This document shows positions 8,101 through 15,465 of a DNA stretch of 31,249 bases, in pieces. The position numbers were made by a program, and so were the translations under genes. Origin of the DNA: Limnoglobus sp043780595 (GTDB lineage: Bacteria > Planctomycetota > Planctomycetia > Gemmatales > Gemmataceae); the NCBI GenBank assembly GCA_043780595.1, contig JAYWCL010000061.1, positions 1 through 31,249 of the forward strand, read 5' to 3'. The notes below the pieces were generated by a model that was not told the DNA's origin, made no database searches, and was given only the letters and a program-made list of their open reading frames with translations. Numbering within the stretch: the stretch's first letter is position 1; every line of letters begins with the position of its first letter.

Positions 8101-9362
8101 TCGTGCTCGACACGGAAACGCCAGCCGCCAACCTCGTGGTCACAGCGACATCCTCGAACCCGAGCCTGACGCCGACGATCACACTCGGCGGAACCGGTTC
8201 AAACCGAAACGTTGCAGTCACGACTGCGACCGGAACGTTCGGCACCGCGACGATCACGTTATTAGTGACCGATGCCGCCGGTGGTACCGCGACCGATACG
8301 TTCGTGGTGACCGTGCCCGATAGCTCGACCATTCCCCCGCCACCACCGCCCCCGCCCCCGCCGCCACCTCCACCACCTGCGGCACCGGTTCGTCTCATCG
8401 GGACGCAGCAGTTCGCCGTCACTAGCGATGCGGGCGGGCCACAGGTCGTCCGCTTGTACAACGCCGATCAGTCCGAACGCCTTCTCGCATCGGCCTTCCC
8501 CGGCACAACCGGCGGGGTCCGTAACGCGACCGGCGACTTCAACGGCGACGGCGTTGCCGACATCGTCATTGGCACTGGTCCCGGCGCGCCGACGCAGGTG
8601 CGAATCCTCGACGGGAATAACAACACCGAACTGTTCGCGTTCCAACCGTTTGAAGCCTCATTCACCGGTGGCGTTTACGTGGCGGCGGGCGATGTCAACG
8701 GCGACGGCACCGCAGACTTGATCGTCACACCCGATCAAGGTGGCGGCCCGCGGGTGAAACTGCTTTCGGGCAAAGGCTTCGGCCAACTCGCCGACTTCTT
8801 CGGCATCGACGATGTCAACTTCCGCGGCGGTGCCCGTGCCGCTATCGGCGATGTGACCGGCGATGGTGTTTCGGATGTCGTCGTGGCGGCCGGGTTCGGC
8901 GGTGGCCCCCGCGTGGCGGGCTTCGATGGCCTTTCGCTCGGTAAGGGCAACCCCGTCAAGATCTTCGCGGACTTCTTCGTCTTCGAGCAAACCTTGCGGA
9001 ACGGCGTGTTCTTGACGTTGGGCGACATCAACGGCGACGGCTTCTCCGAAGTCATCGTCGGCGGCGGGCCGGGTGGCGGACCGCGAATCCTCGCCATCGA
9101 CGGCAGCAACTTGCTCAACAACGCGATCTCGACCGATGCCGACTTCTTCGCGGATAACGTCGACAACCGCAGTGGCGTTCGCATTGCGGTGAAGGATCTG
9201 GACGGCGACAAGCGTGCCGACCTCGTCGTCGGTTCCGGCGAAGGGGCGGGTAGCCGCGTGACGGGTTACCTCGGTCGGAACATTCCGGTCGCAGGCACAC
9301 CCGCCGGGGCATTCGCCTACGATGCCTTCCCCGGCTTCACCGGTGGAGTGTTCGTCGGGTAA
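5160..9362 (+). CDS. large modular extracellular protein: beta-helix, Ig-like repeats, FG-GAP/VCBS-like C-terminus
   Basis: 1400-aa protein, probably exported to the cell surface. GAGGTG lies 5 bp before the ATG. It has no classical signal peptide; instead a basic 30-residue leader runs into ESLEDRTTPAVF, the N-terminal motif type seen on many big planctomycete exported proteins. Order of parts: a Gly/Asn/Ser/Thr-rich right-handed beta-helix-like region (about 50-510, repeated DGGA/TITNN patterns); three invasin/Big-like domains (about 514-612, 625-726, 731-833); two cadherin/Ig-like domains (849-943, 957-1052) joined by Pro-rich linkers, one of them 15 consecutive prolines (1059-1073); and an FG-GAP/VCBS-like C-terminus (1078-1400) with repeated D-x-(N/T)-GDG-x-x-D calcium-type loops. 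The C-terminal module is closely shared with the gene at 19630. No anchor such as LPXTG or a final TM is seen. Probably adhesion or matrix, by inference. Confidence 0.88.
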   Translation: MSFRRLFSSRVGRVTPKPLVRPAFPRIGFESLEDRTTPAVFTATIDPAADSAGALAQLIGIFNKAAANNQSDTINLFPGGTYSFAGPNNTSGNGSNALPLITVDGTGKNSITVNGNAATLTRASGSTDFRFFQLSGSPNSISLTINDLNLFGGSAKGSGAAQDGGAIYVTDGGALTVNNSVFNANASDGNGGAVRFNGTSGAISQGIFSNTKFTSNIAQKDGGAVSNSFAGFFQFNSSTISNNKAVDGNGGIGTFTGTFEFNDTVLDSNTGMGLGSAGAFGGSEATFTRSTITNNTATSGGTGGASSGSSNIRVVDSFVANNDGQFTTSSGGGIQGSKVEVISSTVTNNKSGAGGGIAGSDVIVQHSTVTLNQSTFGIASAGGIQAKTLSITHSIVAQNTNTDAISDISDFSVSGGATLSKGFNFFGVVPLTNFTAVASDTGGTKTAPINPLLGTAQLNGGATPTLAPIVGSPVINMGSTTPSTGLTTDQRGLARVVGVKADIGAFEVQVGNALSIVQGDGQAAGVSLPFGTALRVLVSDPNGTAVSGAAVTFQAPNTPNPTASAGLNGGGTSAVVVTKAAGTSTVSAVANDQAGTYKVIVSVPSGAGSVFFTLQNTNFGGAGALVGTPSVSAGNNQTAVVGKAYTNPLVLSLTNLGNPVSGVPFLFTAPSAGASATFAGGVTSQTFVTDAAGSISLPVTANSKTGPFQIVASNPTLGTVAFSLSNTPGVASIVSVVSGNGQFAIVNKAYTAPLRVQVSDSFGNPIGAGTDVTFTAPAAGASVNFAGANPVTVQTLADGTAKTVIPTANNLGGNVAISASLLSGTPGIFNLTNVAVPPAPPPPPAPNTAPQISDVLDTTAISGSPSAALPFFITDFETGSSSLTVTATSSNTTLIPVISFGGSGSNRTVTVNTAAGLVGTATITVVVSDGSLTATDTFDVTVNPVPPPPPPPPGANIPPSISDVNSLTIQAGQSTSAIPFLVLDTETPAANLVVTATSSNPSLTPTITLGGTGSNRNVAVTTATGTFGTATITLLVTDAAGGTATDTFVVTVPDSSTIPPPPPPPPPPPPPPPAAPVRLIGTQQFAVTSDAGGPQVVRLYNADQSERLLASAFPGTTGGVRNATGDFNGDGVADIVIGTGPGAPTQVRILDGNNNTELFAFQPFEASFTGGVYVAAGDVNGDGTADLIVTPDQGGGPRVKLLSGKGFGQLADFFGIDDVNFRGGARAAIGDVTGDGVSDVVVAAGFGGGPRVAGFDGLSLGKGNPVKIFADFFVFEQTLRNGVFLTLGDINGDGFSEVIVGGGPGGGPRILAIDGSNLLNNAISTDADFFADNVDNRSGVRIAVKDLDGDKRADLVVGSGEGAGSRVTGYLGRNIPVAGTPAGAFAYDAFPGFTGGVFVG

Positions 9363-9382
9363 ACGGACGATCGACTGAAAAG

Positions 9383-9425
9383 AAACGGGGCGGACGAGTG
9401 CATCTCGTCCGCCCCGTTTTGTTTT
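9383..9425 (+). terminator. intrinsic terminator after the 1400-aa gene
   Basis: A perfect 16-bp stem, AAACGGGGCGGACGAG (9383-9398) with CTCGTCCGCCCCGTTT (9404-9419), around a 5-nt loop TGCAT and followed by a T-rich tail (TTTGTTTTG). It starts 21 bp after the stop codon. The A-run on the 5' side could also allow weaker function on the other strand. Confidence 0.9.
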
Positions 9426-9519
9426 GCGGAAATATCCCCAACTACCTCTTGCGGAACGGCGCGAAACCTGTTCCGCTTGTGGTGACAATCTCCGTTACTC
9501 GTTTGGAGTCTTTCCGCCA

Positions 9520-10473
9520 ATGATCCGCCTCTCCCTGCTCCTGTTGTCGTCGTGCTTATTGACGACTGTGGCCAAGGCCGACGATGCCAAGCCGAACCCT
9601 TACGATCAATCGAAGGTGAAACTCGAAGTCGAACCGCCAGCCGATTTCGTCGGCAAACGAATTCTGCTCATCGCGGGCAAGCCGAGCCACGGCCCCGGCG
9701 ATCACGAGTTCTTCGCGGGGACGGCCATCCTCATGAAACTGCTTCAGCAGTCGCCGGGCGTGTTCCCGATCATGGCAAAAGACGGCTGGCCAAAAAACGA
9801 GAAGCTCCTCGACACCGCCGACACGATTCTCTTTTACATGGATGGCCGCAACGGTCACCCCGTCGTGCAAGGCGACCGCATGGACAAGATCCAGAAGCTC
9901 ATGGACAAGGGCACCGGCTGGGTGAACCTGCACTATGCGGTGGACTATCTGCCGCAACACGGCAAACGCGTTCTCGGTTGGATGGGCGGCTATTACGAAC
10001 CGGATTACAGCATCAACCCGCACTGGGACGCCGAAGTCCGCAGCCTGCCGAAGCACCCGACAACGCAAGGCGTGAAGCCGTTCACGATTCGCGACGAGTG
10101 GTATTACAACATGCGATTCGTCGACGACATGAAGAACGTCACGCCGATTCTGCAAGCGTTGCCGCCGGATGGCACACGCGGCACGAAAGCCGCGAAGGCG
10201 CGTGCGGGGATGATCGAAACGATGGCGTGGGCGTACGATCGCGAGAAGGACGGCGGCCGCGGCTTCGGCTTCACCGGCGGACACTTCCACCGCAACTGGG
10301 CCGATGAAAACTTCCGCCGCATCGTCGTCAACGCGATCCTCTGGACGGCGAAAGTGGAAGTTCCCGCAACCGGTGCGAAGGTCGAGTTCGACAACGCGGA
10401 CTTGAACATTAACCTCGACAAAAAGGGCAAAGACGAGTTCAAGCCAATCCTGCCACCGATGGCGAAGAAGTAG
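9520..10473 (+). CDS. secreted ThuA-domain protein
   Basis: 317-aa protein. I choose the ATG at 9520 because it begins a clear signal peptide (MIRLSLLLLSSCLLTTVAKA, cleavage expected before DDAKP) and is preceded by GGAG about 11 bp upstream. An in-frame ATG at 9424 would start inside the terminator tail. After the signal, residues about 43-300 form a ThuA-like (type 1 glutamine amidotransferase-like fold) domain: KRILLIAGKPSHGPGDHEF near the start, then WVNLHYAVDYLP, GGYYEPDYSINPHWDAEVRS and a C-terminal GFGFTGGHFHRNWADENFRR. ThuA domains are common in planctomycetes, often beside sugar metabolism genes, and the exact reaction is usually unknown; the His/Asp/Glu-rich loops suggest a metal-linked hydrolase or carbohydrate-binding role. 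No sugar genes flank it here, so the substrate is open. Confidence 0.85.
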   Translation: MIRLSLLLLSSCLLTTVAKADDAKPNPYDQSKVKLEVEPPADFVGKRILLIAGKPSHGPGDHEFFAGTAILMKLLQQSPGVFPIMAKDGWPKNEKLLDTADTILFYMDGRNGHPVVQGDRMDKIQKLMDKGTGWVNLHYAVDYLPQHGKRVLGWMGGYYEPDYSINPHWDAEVRSLPKHPTTQGVKPFTIRDEWYYNMRFVDDMKNVTPILQALPPDGTRGTKAAKARAGMIETMAWAYDREKDGGRGFGFTGGHFHRNWADENFRRIVVNAILWTAKVEVPATGAKVEFDNADLNINLDKKGKDEFKPILPPMAKK

Positions 10474-10522
10474 GGGCAGGGACGAGTTTGTAGATGGAAA
10501 ACGGCTTCGGATGCAGGAGCTT

Positions 10523-10577
10523 CCACGGGTTGCGATTGGCTGCACCCGTGGTGAAATCCTTACGCCCCATCCGGGGC
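10523..10577. repeat. two short hairpins between thuA-like gene and GmrSD-like gene
   Basis: CCACGGGT (10523-10530) pairs with ACCCGTGG (10544-10551), and GCCCC (10564-10568) pairs with GGGGC (10573-10577) across a 4-nt loop. No T-run follows, so these are weak terminator candidates; they may be palindromic repeat units. The rest of the 171-bp gap shows nothing else clear. Confidence 0.4.
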
Positions 10578-10644
10578 AATCCGATCACAATCCGACTGGT
10601 TTCCGGCATGATAATTCACCAAACTGAAGGGTTGCGATCGCATC

Positions 10645-12555
10645 ATGGCTGCATCAACGTTTCACACGAACCCTCTCGATCTGCACAAACTTCTTGAAGA
10701 TTGTCATCTTGGCGTAATCCAGTTGCCAGATTTTCAGCGCAGTTGGGTTTGGGATGAGGATCGCATCAAGAGCCTGATTGCTTCGGTATCGCGGGCTTTT
10801 CCCGTTGGTGCGTTAATGTCTCTCGAAAGCGGCGGACCTGTCAATTTCAAACCCCGACCGGTTGAAGGCGCACCTGCCGAATCGAAACGAGTCGTCCCTC
10901 TGTCGCTACTTCTCGATGGCCAACAACGAATGACGTCGCTCTATCAGGTGACTTTGAGGGGGAAAGTCGTCGAAACCGTCACGCCGAAAAACAAGAAGGT
11001 AAAGCGATGGTTTTACGTCGATATCCGAAAGGCACTGGATCCTTCTGTTGATCGCGAAGAAGCGATTGTTGGCGTTCCAGAGGATCGCATTATTCGTACC
11101 GACTTTGGCAGGGGAAAGGTTTTGGATCTTTCTTCTCCCGATCGGGAGTACGCGTCCTTGATGTACCCTGTGTCGCAGGTATTCGAGTGGGACAAGTGGC
11201 AAGACGGCTTCGACAAACACTGGCGTGGCGACCAAAATGAGGCCGTTCGCGAAGAGTTCCGGGCGTTCAAACGACAGGTTCTCGAAAACTTCAAGTATTA
11301 CCGGGTTCCGGTCATTACTCTCGATCGCTCGACATCCAAGGAAGCCGTGTGCGTCGTTTTCGAGAAGGTGAACACCGGTGGCAAAGCTCTGGATGCGTTC
11401 GAACTGATCACAGCGATGTACGCCGCTTCCGGTCATGAATTGCGAAAAGACTGGTACGGGGATGACGGGACAAAGGGACGACATCAGCGACTGGCAGAAA
11501 AACTTCGAACTGATGGTGCAGAGAAGGGTATCATCGCCGGTGTTTCCAATACGGATTTCCTTCAGGCCATCTCCCTTTTCCACACTCGTGACCGGCGAAG
11601 GACGGTAGAGGCCGCCGGGAAGCAGGGCAAAGAGTTGCCAGCCGTTTCAGGCAACCGGCAAGCATTGCTAAACCTGCCCCTTGAGGAATACAAGCGGTTT
11701 GAAGCACAAGTAGAGCGAGGGTTTGAGCGGGCAGCGAAGTTCTTGCACATGCTGCATATCTACCGCATCTTCGACCTGCCGTATCAGTCTCAGATTGTCC
11801 CCCTGGCGGCGATTCTTGCAGATATCGGAGATGCCTGGGAACACGAAGCGAATCGAGCAAAACTTGTTCGTTGGTACTGGAATGGCGTCTTCGGGGAACT
11901 GTACGGATCTGCGGTTGAGACGCGGATCGCTCGCGACTTCATGGAAGTACCAGAATGGTTAAACGGAGGCCCCGAACCGTCAACGGTCAGTGAGACGTTG
12001 TTCCGGTCCGACCGATTGAAGACCATGCGCATGCGTCTATCTGCTGCTTACAAGGGCATCAACGCATTGTTAATGCAAGAAGGCGCAGAGGATTTTCGTT
12101 CTGGTCAGAAGTACGATCACACGATCTTTTTCGGCGAGAACGTGGACATCCACCATATCTTCCCTCAAGACTGGTGCAAAAAGCAGGGCATTAAGGCAAG
12201 CATCTACGATTCCATCATTAACAAAACTCCGCTTTCCTATCGGACAAACCGGATCATCGGTGGCGTTTCGCCATCGGAATATCTGTCTAAATTGCAAACG
12301 GGCAATTCGACAACACCACCGATCAATGGCGTCAAGCTCGATGGCTTTCTGAAGTCGCATCTGATTGACCCATTACTGCTACGCGCAGATAATTTTGACG
12401 AGTTCATGGCAGATCGGCAAAAGAAGTTGCTTTCACTGATCGAGCGAGCAACCGGAAACGCGGCATATACTGGCGACGTTCGAGAAGAGGGTGAGGACGT
12501 TGAAGACGACGCGGACACAATCGAAGCCGAACGCACAATCGCGACGCTCGGATGA
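10645..12555 (+). CDS. DUF262 + HNH nuclease protein, GmrSD-like (type IV restriction-like)
   Basis: 636-aa cytoplasmic protein. The N-terminal DUF262 (ParB/Srx-like, GmrS-type) part shows QLPDFQRSWVWDEDRI at 26-41, LLLDGQQRMTSLYQV at 88-102 (the DGQQR nucleotide-binding/NTPase signature) and VVFEKVNTGGKALDAFEL at 237-254. A long helical middle follows, then a DUF1524-type His-Me/HNH nuclease region with DIHHIFP at 501-507, and INKTPLSYRTNRIIGG (525-540). In characterised GmrSD systems such a protein cuts glucosylated-hydroxymethylcytosine phage DNA using NTP. Here both halves are in one chain, as in many relatives. The last ~30 residues are acidic. Initiation is at the only sensible ATG; the upstream AAGGG is rather far (about 14 nt). 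Target modification cannot be read from sequence. It is followed 30 bp later by the metacaspase gene on the same strand. Confidence 0.88.
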   Translation: MAASTFHTNPLDLHKLLEDCHLGVIQLPDFQRSWVWDEDRIKSLIASVSRAFPVGALMSLESGGPVNFKPRPVEGAPAESKRVVPLSLLLDGQQRMTSLYQVTLRGKVVETVTPKNKKVKRWFYVDIRKALDPSVDREEAIVGVPEDRIIRTDFGRGKVLDLSSPDREYASLMYPVSQVFEWDKWQDGFDKHWRGDQNEAVREEFRAFKRQVLENFKYYRVPVITLDRSTSKEAVCVVFEKVNTGGKALDAFELITAMYAASGHELRKDWYGDDGTKGRHQRLAEKLRTDGAEKGIIAGVSNTDFLQAISLFHTRDRRRTVEAAGKQGKELPAVSGNRQALLNLPLEEYKRFEAQVERGFERAAKFLHMLHIYRIFDLPYQSQIVPLAAILADIGDAWEHEANRAKLVRWYWNGVFGELYGSAVETRIARDFMEVPEWLNGGPEPSTVSETLFRSDRLKTMRMRLSAAYKGINALLMQEGAEDFRSGQKYDHTIFFGENVDIHHIFPQDWCKKQGIKASIYDSIINKTPLSYRTNRIIGGVSPSEYLSKLQTGNSTTPPINGVKLDGFLKSHLIDPLLLRADNFDEFMADRQKKLLSLIERATGNAAYTGDVREEGEDVEDDADTIEAERTIATLG

Positions 12556-12585
12556 CTCCAGTGCCCATTACAATTCGAGGTTCCC

Positions 12586-13743
12586 ATGCGAACGATGTTC
12601 TGTCGGTGGATGCTCGGTTTTGCGGTGTTGGCGTGGCTGGTTTCGCCCTGCGCGAATGCCGTCGAGCCGGTCGAGAAGCCGACGAACATTTACGCCGTCG
12701 TTGCGGGTGTTTTGCAGTGGCCGGGGAATGCGCTTGCGGGGTTCCCGACGAAGCATCGCAAGGACGAAGAACTCCACGAGACGCTGCTCGCACGCGGTGT
12801 GCCTGCGAAGAACATGCGGCTGTTACTCGACGAACAAGCCACGTATTCGGGCATCCAGCGGGCCGTTCGCGATGTTGCCGGTGCGGCCCCCGCGGATGCC
12901 ACGTTGTTCTTCTATTATTGCGGGCACGGCTTCGAGGCGAAGGCAGGCGATGTCTGCTTCGCGAACTACGACCTGAACCCGAAGGCCGCCGAGCGAACGG
13001 GGCTGCTCGCCTCCGATATCGCGAAGATCATTGGCAAGTCGTTTAAGGGGAAGCGTGTCATCTTGTTGGCCGATTGCTGTTGCTCCGGTGGGCTGAGCGA
13101 GACGGGGAAAACGCTCGCCAAAGCGGGCTTTGAAGTCGCCACTCTCACATCGTCCGATGCGAGCACGCTCTCCACGGGAAACTGGACATTCACGCAGTCG
13201 ATCATCGATTCGCTCAAGGGCGACGCGCTCGCCGATGCGAACCACGATGGCACCGTTACGCTCGGCGAGATGGCGGGCGAAGTCAAGGAAGCGATGCGCG
13301 TACTCGAGCGCCAGAAAAGCCACTTCAGCACACACGGCCTCAGCAGCGATTTCCCCGTGGCGACTTCAAAGGCGAGCCGACCGGTCGCGGACAAAGCGGC
13401 GATTCAGCCGGGGCAGTACGTGCTGGCACCCGACGGGAAACGAACGCGGCCAGCGCGCGTCGTGAAAATTGCGGACGCGAAGTGTACCGTCGTGTTTTTC
13501 GATTACACCGATAAACGCGCGGTCGAAGTGAGTATCAAAGACCTGTCCGCGATCCCCGACGATTGGGGAACGCGAGCGAAAGTCGCGACGAAAGCCGAGA
13601 TCGAAGTCGAGTGGAAAGACATGTGGTACCCGGCCGTGATACTGAAAAAGGACGGCGTCAAGTCGTTCGTACATTACGTGAACTTCGACGACACATGGGA
13701 CGAATGGGTAACCGCCGAGCGCATGCGCCCGCTCAGAAAGTGA
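12586..13743 (+). CDS. secreted metacaspase (peptidase C14) with EF-hand-like loop and Tudor/chromo-barrel-like C-terminus
   Basis: 385-aa protein. The signal peptide is residues 1-25 (cleavage expected after CANA). The caspase-like p20 domain spans about 33-260. The catalytic His is H114 in YYCGHGF; the catalytic Cys is C165 in DCCCSGG, positionally the C of the usual D-x-C-x-SG motif. A canonical calcium-loop pattern DANHDGTVTLGE lies at 217-228 within the p20/p10 part. The C-terminus carries two related beta-barrel-like stretches, about 274-322 and 338-384. The second ends HYVNFDDTWDEWV, close to the H-Y-x-x-(W/F)-x-x-x-WDEWV signature of Tudor-knot/agenet/chromo-barrel domains. GAGG lies just before the ATG. 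Family knowledge: metacaspases cleave after Arg/Lys, often calcium-dependently. The export signal argues for a periplasmic or surface role. It follows the GmrSD-like gene by 30 bp, and its stop overlaps the end of the converging cyclase gene. Confidence 0.88.
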   Translation: MRTMFCRWMLGFAVLAWLVSPCANAVEPVEKPTNIYAVVAGVLQWPGNALAGFPTKHRKDEELHETLLARGVPAKNMRLLLDEQATYSGIQRAVRDVAGAAPADATLFFYYCGHGFEAKAGDVCFANYDLNPKAAERTGLLASDIAKIIGKSFKGKRVILLADCCCSGGLSETGKTLAKAGFEVATLTSSDASTLSTGNWTFTQSIIDSLKGDALADANHDGTVTLGEMAGEVKEAMRVLERQKSHFSTHGLSSDFPVATSKASRPVADKAAIQPGQYVLAPDGKRTRPARVVKIADAKCTVVFFDYTDKRAVEVSIKDLSAIPDDWGTRAKVATKAEIEVEWKDMWYPAVILKKDGVKSFVHYVNFDDTWDEWVTAERMRPLRK

Positions 13744-15439
13744 CGCGGTTTCTCGCTCTGCCGAGTGCCGCGACGGTGAAAATGAGCGGGTACAGTTTCT
13801 CGAAGTACCACAGTTTCGCGAAGTAAAATCCAATCGGCGACGGTTCGCGGAACCGACCCGATTCGACGGATTCGATGAGCCAGGTCACTCCGCGTTCCAT
13901 CCGAATATCATCGTCTACCAGGTCCAGAAGCACCTCGACCGCAACCGCCGTTTCTTCGACGCTACTCGGGCAAGCGCTCGCGCCGCCCCAACCGCCGTCG
14001 GCATTTTGCACGCTCAATAGATAACTGACACCGCGTTGACACTCGGTCGTGTGTGCCAGTTGCAAATCGCGATACGCAGCGAGTACGCGGGCGGTGCCAT
14101 AGACGGGGTTGATGTCGTCGGGGGCGTGCTGGTTGCCGAACCAGAGCGGCAACCACGAGCCATCGGGGCGCTGCTGGCGGGCCAGGTACGCAAGCCCCGC
14201 TTGGCGATTCGCGGGATCGGCCCGCAACGCGTGCGCTGTCAGGTCCGAGCCGCTGCGATCGAACGGCAACGTGCCCCAACCGCGGCAGAACGTCGGTTGG
14301 CCACCGTCGCGGTTCCGTAAATCGTTCATCCAGCGCCGACCATTTTGTAACGCTTCGTCCGTTGGTTCCATGCCGAGATTCTGCAACGCCAGGATCGCGC
14401 CCGGGGTGTCGTCGCAATCGGGCACGCTGCCGGGGCAGTGGCTCCAACCCCAACCGCCCGGGTCCGCACCCGTGAACGGGTGACGCACTTTGAGTTGCTG
14501 TTCGAGCAACCACGTTTGCAGCGGTTCGCGATCCCCGATTGCCGCGAGATCGTTTGCCGCAGACAGGGCATTGACACTCAGCGTCGTCACCCAAATGCTC
14601 AGGTTCGTGTCGATCGGCCAACTGCCATCGGGGCGAACCGAATCGACGATGAAGCGAATCGCTTCGCGTGTCACCGGGCTGTCACTCTGGCCGATGTTCG
14701 CGAGTGCCATGGCCACGAATGCGGTGAGCGGCGTCGCTTCGAGGTAGCCTCCGCTCGAGGGTTGAATGCGATGTAGCACGCGCAAACTCGGTGTTTTTGC
14801 CAGCCAACGCAGCAGTTTCGCGAGCGGGTTCCACGTGCCACGATGATAATGGACGCACTGGCCGATGGCGATGAGCGCGGGGAGTGCGTAGCTGACGACG
14901 GGCAGTTGCGCGAAGCGGTACCACGATTGCGGCAGGCACGCCAACTCGAACGGCAAGCGCGGCACTTCCCGCCACGGCACCAGCCCCGCAATCGCACACG
15001 TCATCAGGATCGGCACGCTGAACGTGCGGTCTTTCCCGTAACGATTGCGAATCGCCTCCGCGCGCTCGGCAGGAGTTTGGCCGCACGTTCGCGCGAGATA
15101 TGCTTCGATGCGAACGACAGTATCCGAGTATTTGCTTTCGATTTTCGCCACCGCCAACGCGGCCCGGCACAGCATCGATGTCGAGATGTTGGAGAGGCTT
15201 TTCGTCGTGTCGCCCCAGCCACCATCCGCATTCTGATGATCGGCCAGCCACTTCACGCCGTCGCGAATTTGCGACGAATATTTCGAGTCATCGACGAGTT
15301 GCAACGCGATCACTGCGACCGCCGTCGACAGCGCCGACGTAGAAAGTTCGCCGACCCAGAAACCATCGGCGTTTTGCTCCGCAAGTAGTGCATCGCGAGC
15401 AATGGCGTACGCGGCATCGAGACGTTGTGATTCTGTCAC
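13733..15439 (-). CDS. squalene-hopene cyclase-family protein (class II terpene cyclase)
   Basis: 568 aa from a GTG at 15439 preceded by GGAG at 8-nt spacing. The frame stays open further upstream, but that lies inside the dehydratase gene. QW-type repeats are clear: QNADGFW (22-28), QNADGGW (69-75), RPDGSW (269-274), RPDGSW (424-429), QNADGGW (479-485). The catalytic class II acid motif is DCDDT at 341-345 (D-x-DD, the proton donor of squalene-hopene and related cyclases). The C-terminus (GFYFAKLWYFEKLYPL) matches the aromatic end of the family. It is shorter than typical bacterial SHC (about 630 aa). The family cyclises squalene or other polyprenoids at the membrane to hopanoids or related terpenoids; with no hpn genes nearby the product is uncertain. 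Probably co-transcribed with the upstream dehydratase (26-bp gap). The 3' end overlaps the metacaspase stop by 11 bp. Confidence 0.85.
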   Translation of the reverse strand: MTESQRLDAAYAIARDALLAEQNADGFWVGELSTSALSTAVAVIALQLVDDSKYSSQIRDGVKWLADHQNADGGWGDTTKSLSNISTSMLCRAALAVAKIESKYSDTVVRIEAYLARTCGQTPAERAEAIRNRYGKDRTFSVPILMTCAIAGLVPWREVPRLPFELACLPQSWYRFAQLPVVSYALPALIAIGQCVHYHRGTWNPLAKLLRWLAKTPSLRVLHRIQPSSGGYLEATPLTAFVAMALANIGQSDSPVTREAIRFIVDSVRPDGSWPIDTNLSIWVTTLSVNALSAANDLAAIGDREPLQTWLLEQQLKVRHPFTGADPGGWGWSHCPGSVPDCDDTPGAILALQNLGMEPTDEALQNGRRWMNDLRNRDGGQPTFCRGWGTLPFDRSGSDLTAHALRADPANRQAGLAYLARQQRPDGSWLPLWFGNQHAPDDINPVYGTARVLAAYRDLQLAHTTECQRGVSYLLSVQNADGGWGGASACPSSVEETAVAVEVLLDLVDDDIRMERGVTWLIESVESGRFREPSPIGFYFAKLWYFEKLYPLIFTVAALGRARNRVTF

Positions 15440-15465
15440 GAGCGCGTCTCCAAATAAGGAACGAT

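Noticed and set aside
9424..9519. Upstream ATG for the ThuA-domain protein
   Set aside because: It falls in the terminator's T-tail and would mask the clear signal peptide that begins at 9520.
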